64,000 nucleotides of DNA. It comes from Microvirga zambiensis WSM3693 (GTDB taxonomy: Bacteria; Pseudomonadota; Alphaproteobacteria; Rhizobiales; Beijerinckiaceae). A model generated the notes under the pieces. The model did no database searches and was not told the DNA's origin. It saw only the letters and a program-made list of their open reading frames with translations. The position numbers and the translations under genes are program-made. How positions within the stretch are numbered: position 1 is the first letter of the stretch; each line of letters begins with the position of its first letter. This document shows, piece by piece, positions 63,047 through 64,000 of the stretch. The DNA is taken from positions 1 through 64,000 of the forward strand of contig NZ_JAERQD010000024.1 of the NCBI RefSeq assembly GCF_016735695.1, given 5' to 3'.

Positions 63047-63796
63047 ATGAGCGGAAATGACGAACCATTACCGTTTGTCGGGGCGCGACCGTTCGATGGA
63101 GGTTCAGCGCCGGTTGCCGCCCAGCCACTGCCCCAGCAGATTGCCTCCTACCTGCGCGACCTGATCATCCATGATGTGCTGAAGCCCGGTGAGCGCATCC
63201 GCGAGGTCCCGCTTTCGGCAGAACTCAATGTTTCCCGAACCCCGCTTCGCGACGCCTTGAAGATCCTTTCCGTGGAGCGACTGGTCGAGCTTGCTCCTAA
63301 CCGCGGCGCAGTGGTCACGGATATGAGTATTGAGGAGATGCGCGACCTGCTGCGGGTCTATTCCTCGCTGGAGGCGTTGGGCGCTCAAATGGCCTGTGAG
63401 CGGGCCCGAACGACCGATATCGCTGCAATCCATGGCTGGCAAAACGAGATGCTAGCGGCATTCGAGCAGAATGACCGTCTCCGCTACTTCCGGGCGAACC
63501 AAGCCTTCCATCTCAGCATCATCAAGGCCTCGCGCAATGCGTCGCTTATCGAGGTGCACGCGCAGCTCAACCTCCGGCTCTACCGCGTCCGCTACCTCGC
63601 CATCATGCAGCAGCAGGAGTGGACGTTCGTCAGCAGCCAGCACGAAGCCATTCTAGCCGCCCTCGATCAGCGCGATGGGCCGTTGCTCTCGCGCCTCCTC
63701 GTCGAGCATCTCTCCGGTGCCAGGCGAGCCATCGCCACATTGGAGGCTGCGGGCACACCCCACAATCAGGAGATCCCAGCCCGCTCGCTTGCCTGA
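63047..63796 (+). CDS. GntR-family (FCD) transcription regulator
   Basis: A 249-residue regulator. The N-terminal winged helix reads PLPQQIASYLRDLIIHDVLKPGERIREVPLSAELNVSRTPLRDALKIL. The all-helical FCD effector domain has the metal-binding pattern in FRANQAFHLSIIKASRN and SSQHEAILAALDQRD, with His residues spaced as expected. It is divergent from the MetQ-like operon and 49 bases before a molybdoenzyme gene, so it probably controls both. Confidence 0.92.
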   Translation: MSGNDEPLPFVGARPFDGGSAPVAAQPLPQQIASYLRDLIIHDVLKPGERIREVPLSAELNVSRTPLRDALKILSVERLVELAPNRGAVVTDMSIEEMRDLLRVYSSLEALGAQMACERARTTDIAAIHGWQNEMLAAFEQNDRLRYFRANQAFHLSIIKASRNASLIEVHAQLNLRLYRVRYLAIMQQQEWTFVSSQHEAILAALDQRDGPLLSRLLVEHLSGARRAIATLEAAGTPHNQEIPARSLA

Positions 63797-63845
63797 CGGA
63801 CGGGTAGGGCAGGGCAGGGCAGGCGGTCTCCAACGAGGACAGACG

Positions 63846-64000
63846 ATGCTACCATCACCAGACAAACCGACGCTGGCGACCCACTGGGGCACCTATCGGG
63901 TGACGCTTGACGAAGGTGTGCCGGTTTCGCTTGCTCCCTACGAGGGAGATCCGGATCCGTCGCCGATTGCCAACGCGATGATCGCCGCCAGAACCAGCCC
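63846..64000 (+). CDS. Molybdopterin oxidoreductase (BisC/TorA/DmsA type), 5' end only
   Basis: The first 51 codons of a large enzyme cut by the window end. ATHWGTYRVTLDEGVPVSLAPYEGDPDPSPI is the typical opening of biotin sulfoxide, methionine sulfoxide or TMAO reductases of the BisC group (THWG.Y). No twin-arginine signal precedes it, favouring a cytoplasmic BisC-like enzyme over periplasmic TorA. CGAGGA precedes ATG 63846. It follows the GntR gene in the same direction. Confidence 0.75.
   Translation, partial: MLPSPDKPTLATHWGTYRVTLDEGVPVSLAPYEGDPDPSPIANAMIAARTS

Noticed and set aside
63805..63822. AGGGC tandem repeat before the BisC-type gene
   Set aside because: Only three short units in GC-rich spacer DNA; no sign of function or of a CRISPR-like pattern.
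1..64000. CRISPR array, phage module or toxin-antitoxin pair
   Set aside because: No regularly spaced repeats, no structural phage genes and no recognisable toxin or antitoxin families were seen on either strand.

Overview
The window looks like an accessory region of an alphaproteobacterium of the order Hyphomicrobiales, most likely Methylobacteriaceae (Microvirga or Methylobacterium relatives). This is a judgement from high GC content, many solute-binding-protein transporters, LysR and GntR regulators, a GcrA-like fragment and small proteins of that family's style; no rRNA or core-gene block fixes the genus. There is no CRISPR array and no phage structural module. Insertion sequences, truncated genes and single-base frameshifts lie between intact catabolic operons.

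Layout. 0-1.3 kb: IS630 debris and a complete IS630 element with TA duplications. 1.3-4.5 kb: an OmpR/EnvZ-type two-component system led by a small membrane protein, with repeats upstream. 5-7.5 kb: an SGNH hydrolase and a GNAT acetyltransferase. 7.5-11.1 kb: debris (alcohol dehydrogenase, sugar permease and GntR remnants) around an intact secreted 5'-nucleotidase. 11.5-20.8 kb: a CapA-family protein, a five-gene peptide-type ABC importer, a D-2-hydroxyacid dehydrogenase and an MFS exporter. 20.8-24.8 kb: LysR regulator divergent from rubredoxin, a rubredoxin-reductase-like flavoprotein, a bicupin-like unknown and a signal-less binding protein. 25.1-28.7 kb: ligJ/ligK-type meta-cleavage genes, a signal-less ModA-like protein and an extradiol dioxygenase. 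28.8-31.4 kb: an IS6 element split by an IS1182 element. 31.7-37 kb: LysR, amino-acid binding protein, a three-subunit HcnABC/opine-oxidase-like dehydrogenase and RidA. 37.4-39.1 kb: truncated XerD-like recombinase, broken CYTH gene, an atypical CAU tRNA and a nonsense-broken small gene. 39.5-43.6 kb: frameshifted peptide-type binding protein, frameshifted acyl-CoA synthetase and a crotonase. 43.6-48.2 kb: small genes, a structured RNA/terminator candidate, an Fsr-like MFS transporter and a GcrA-like fragment. 58.4-48.3 kb (minus strand): a nine-gene operon with ABC importer, M19 dipeptidase homologue, AhpD-like protein, two luciferase-like monooxygenase homologues and an aldo/keto reductase. 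58.7-64 kb: PntB remnant, D-amino-acid-oxidase-like flavoprotein, Asp/Glu-racemase-like protein, AhpD-like protein, MetQ-like binding protein, a divergent GntR regulator and the start of a BisC-type molybdoenzyme.

Most intact clusters pair an importer or binding protein with oxidoreductases, as expected for scavenging of peptides, amino-acid derivatives, opines and aromatic acids. The best candidates for undescribed biology are the minus-strand importer/dipeptidase/monooxygenase operon, whose M19 protein appears to lack two canonical metal ligands, the MetQ/racemase/oxidase/BisC neighbourhood, and the rubredoxin/bicupin cluster.
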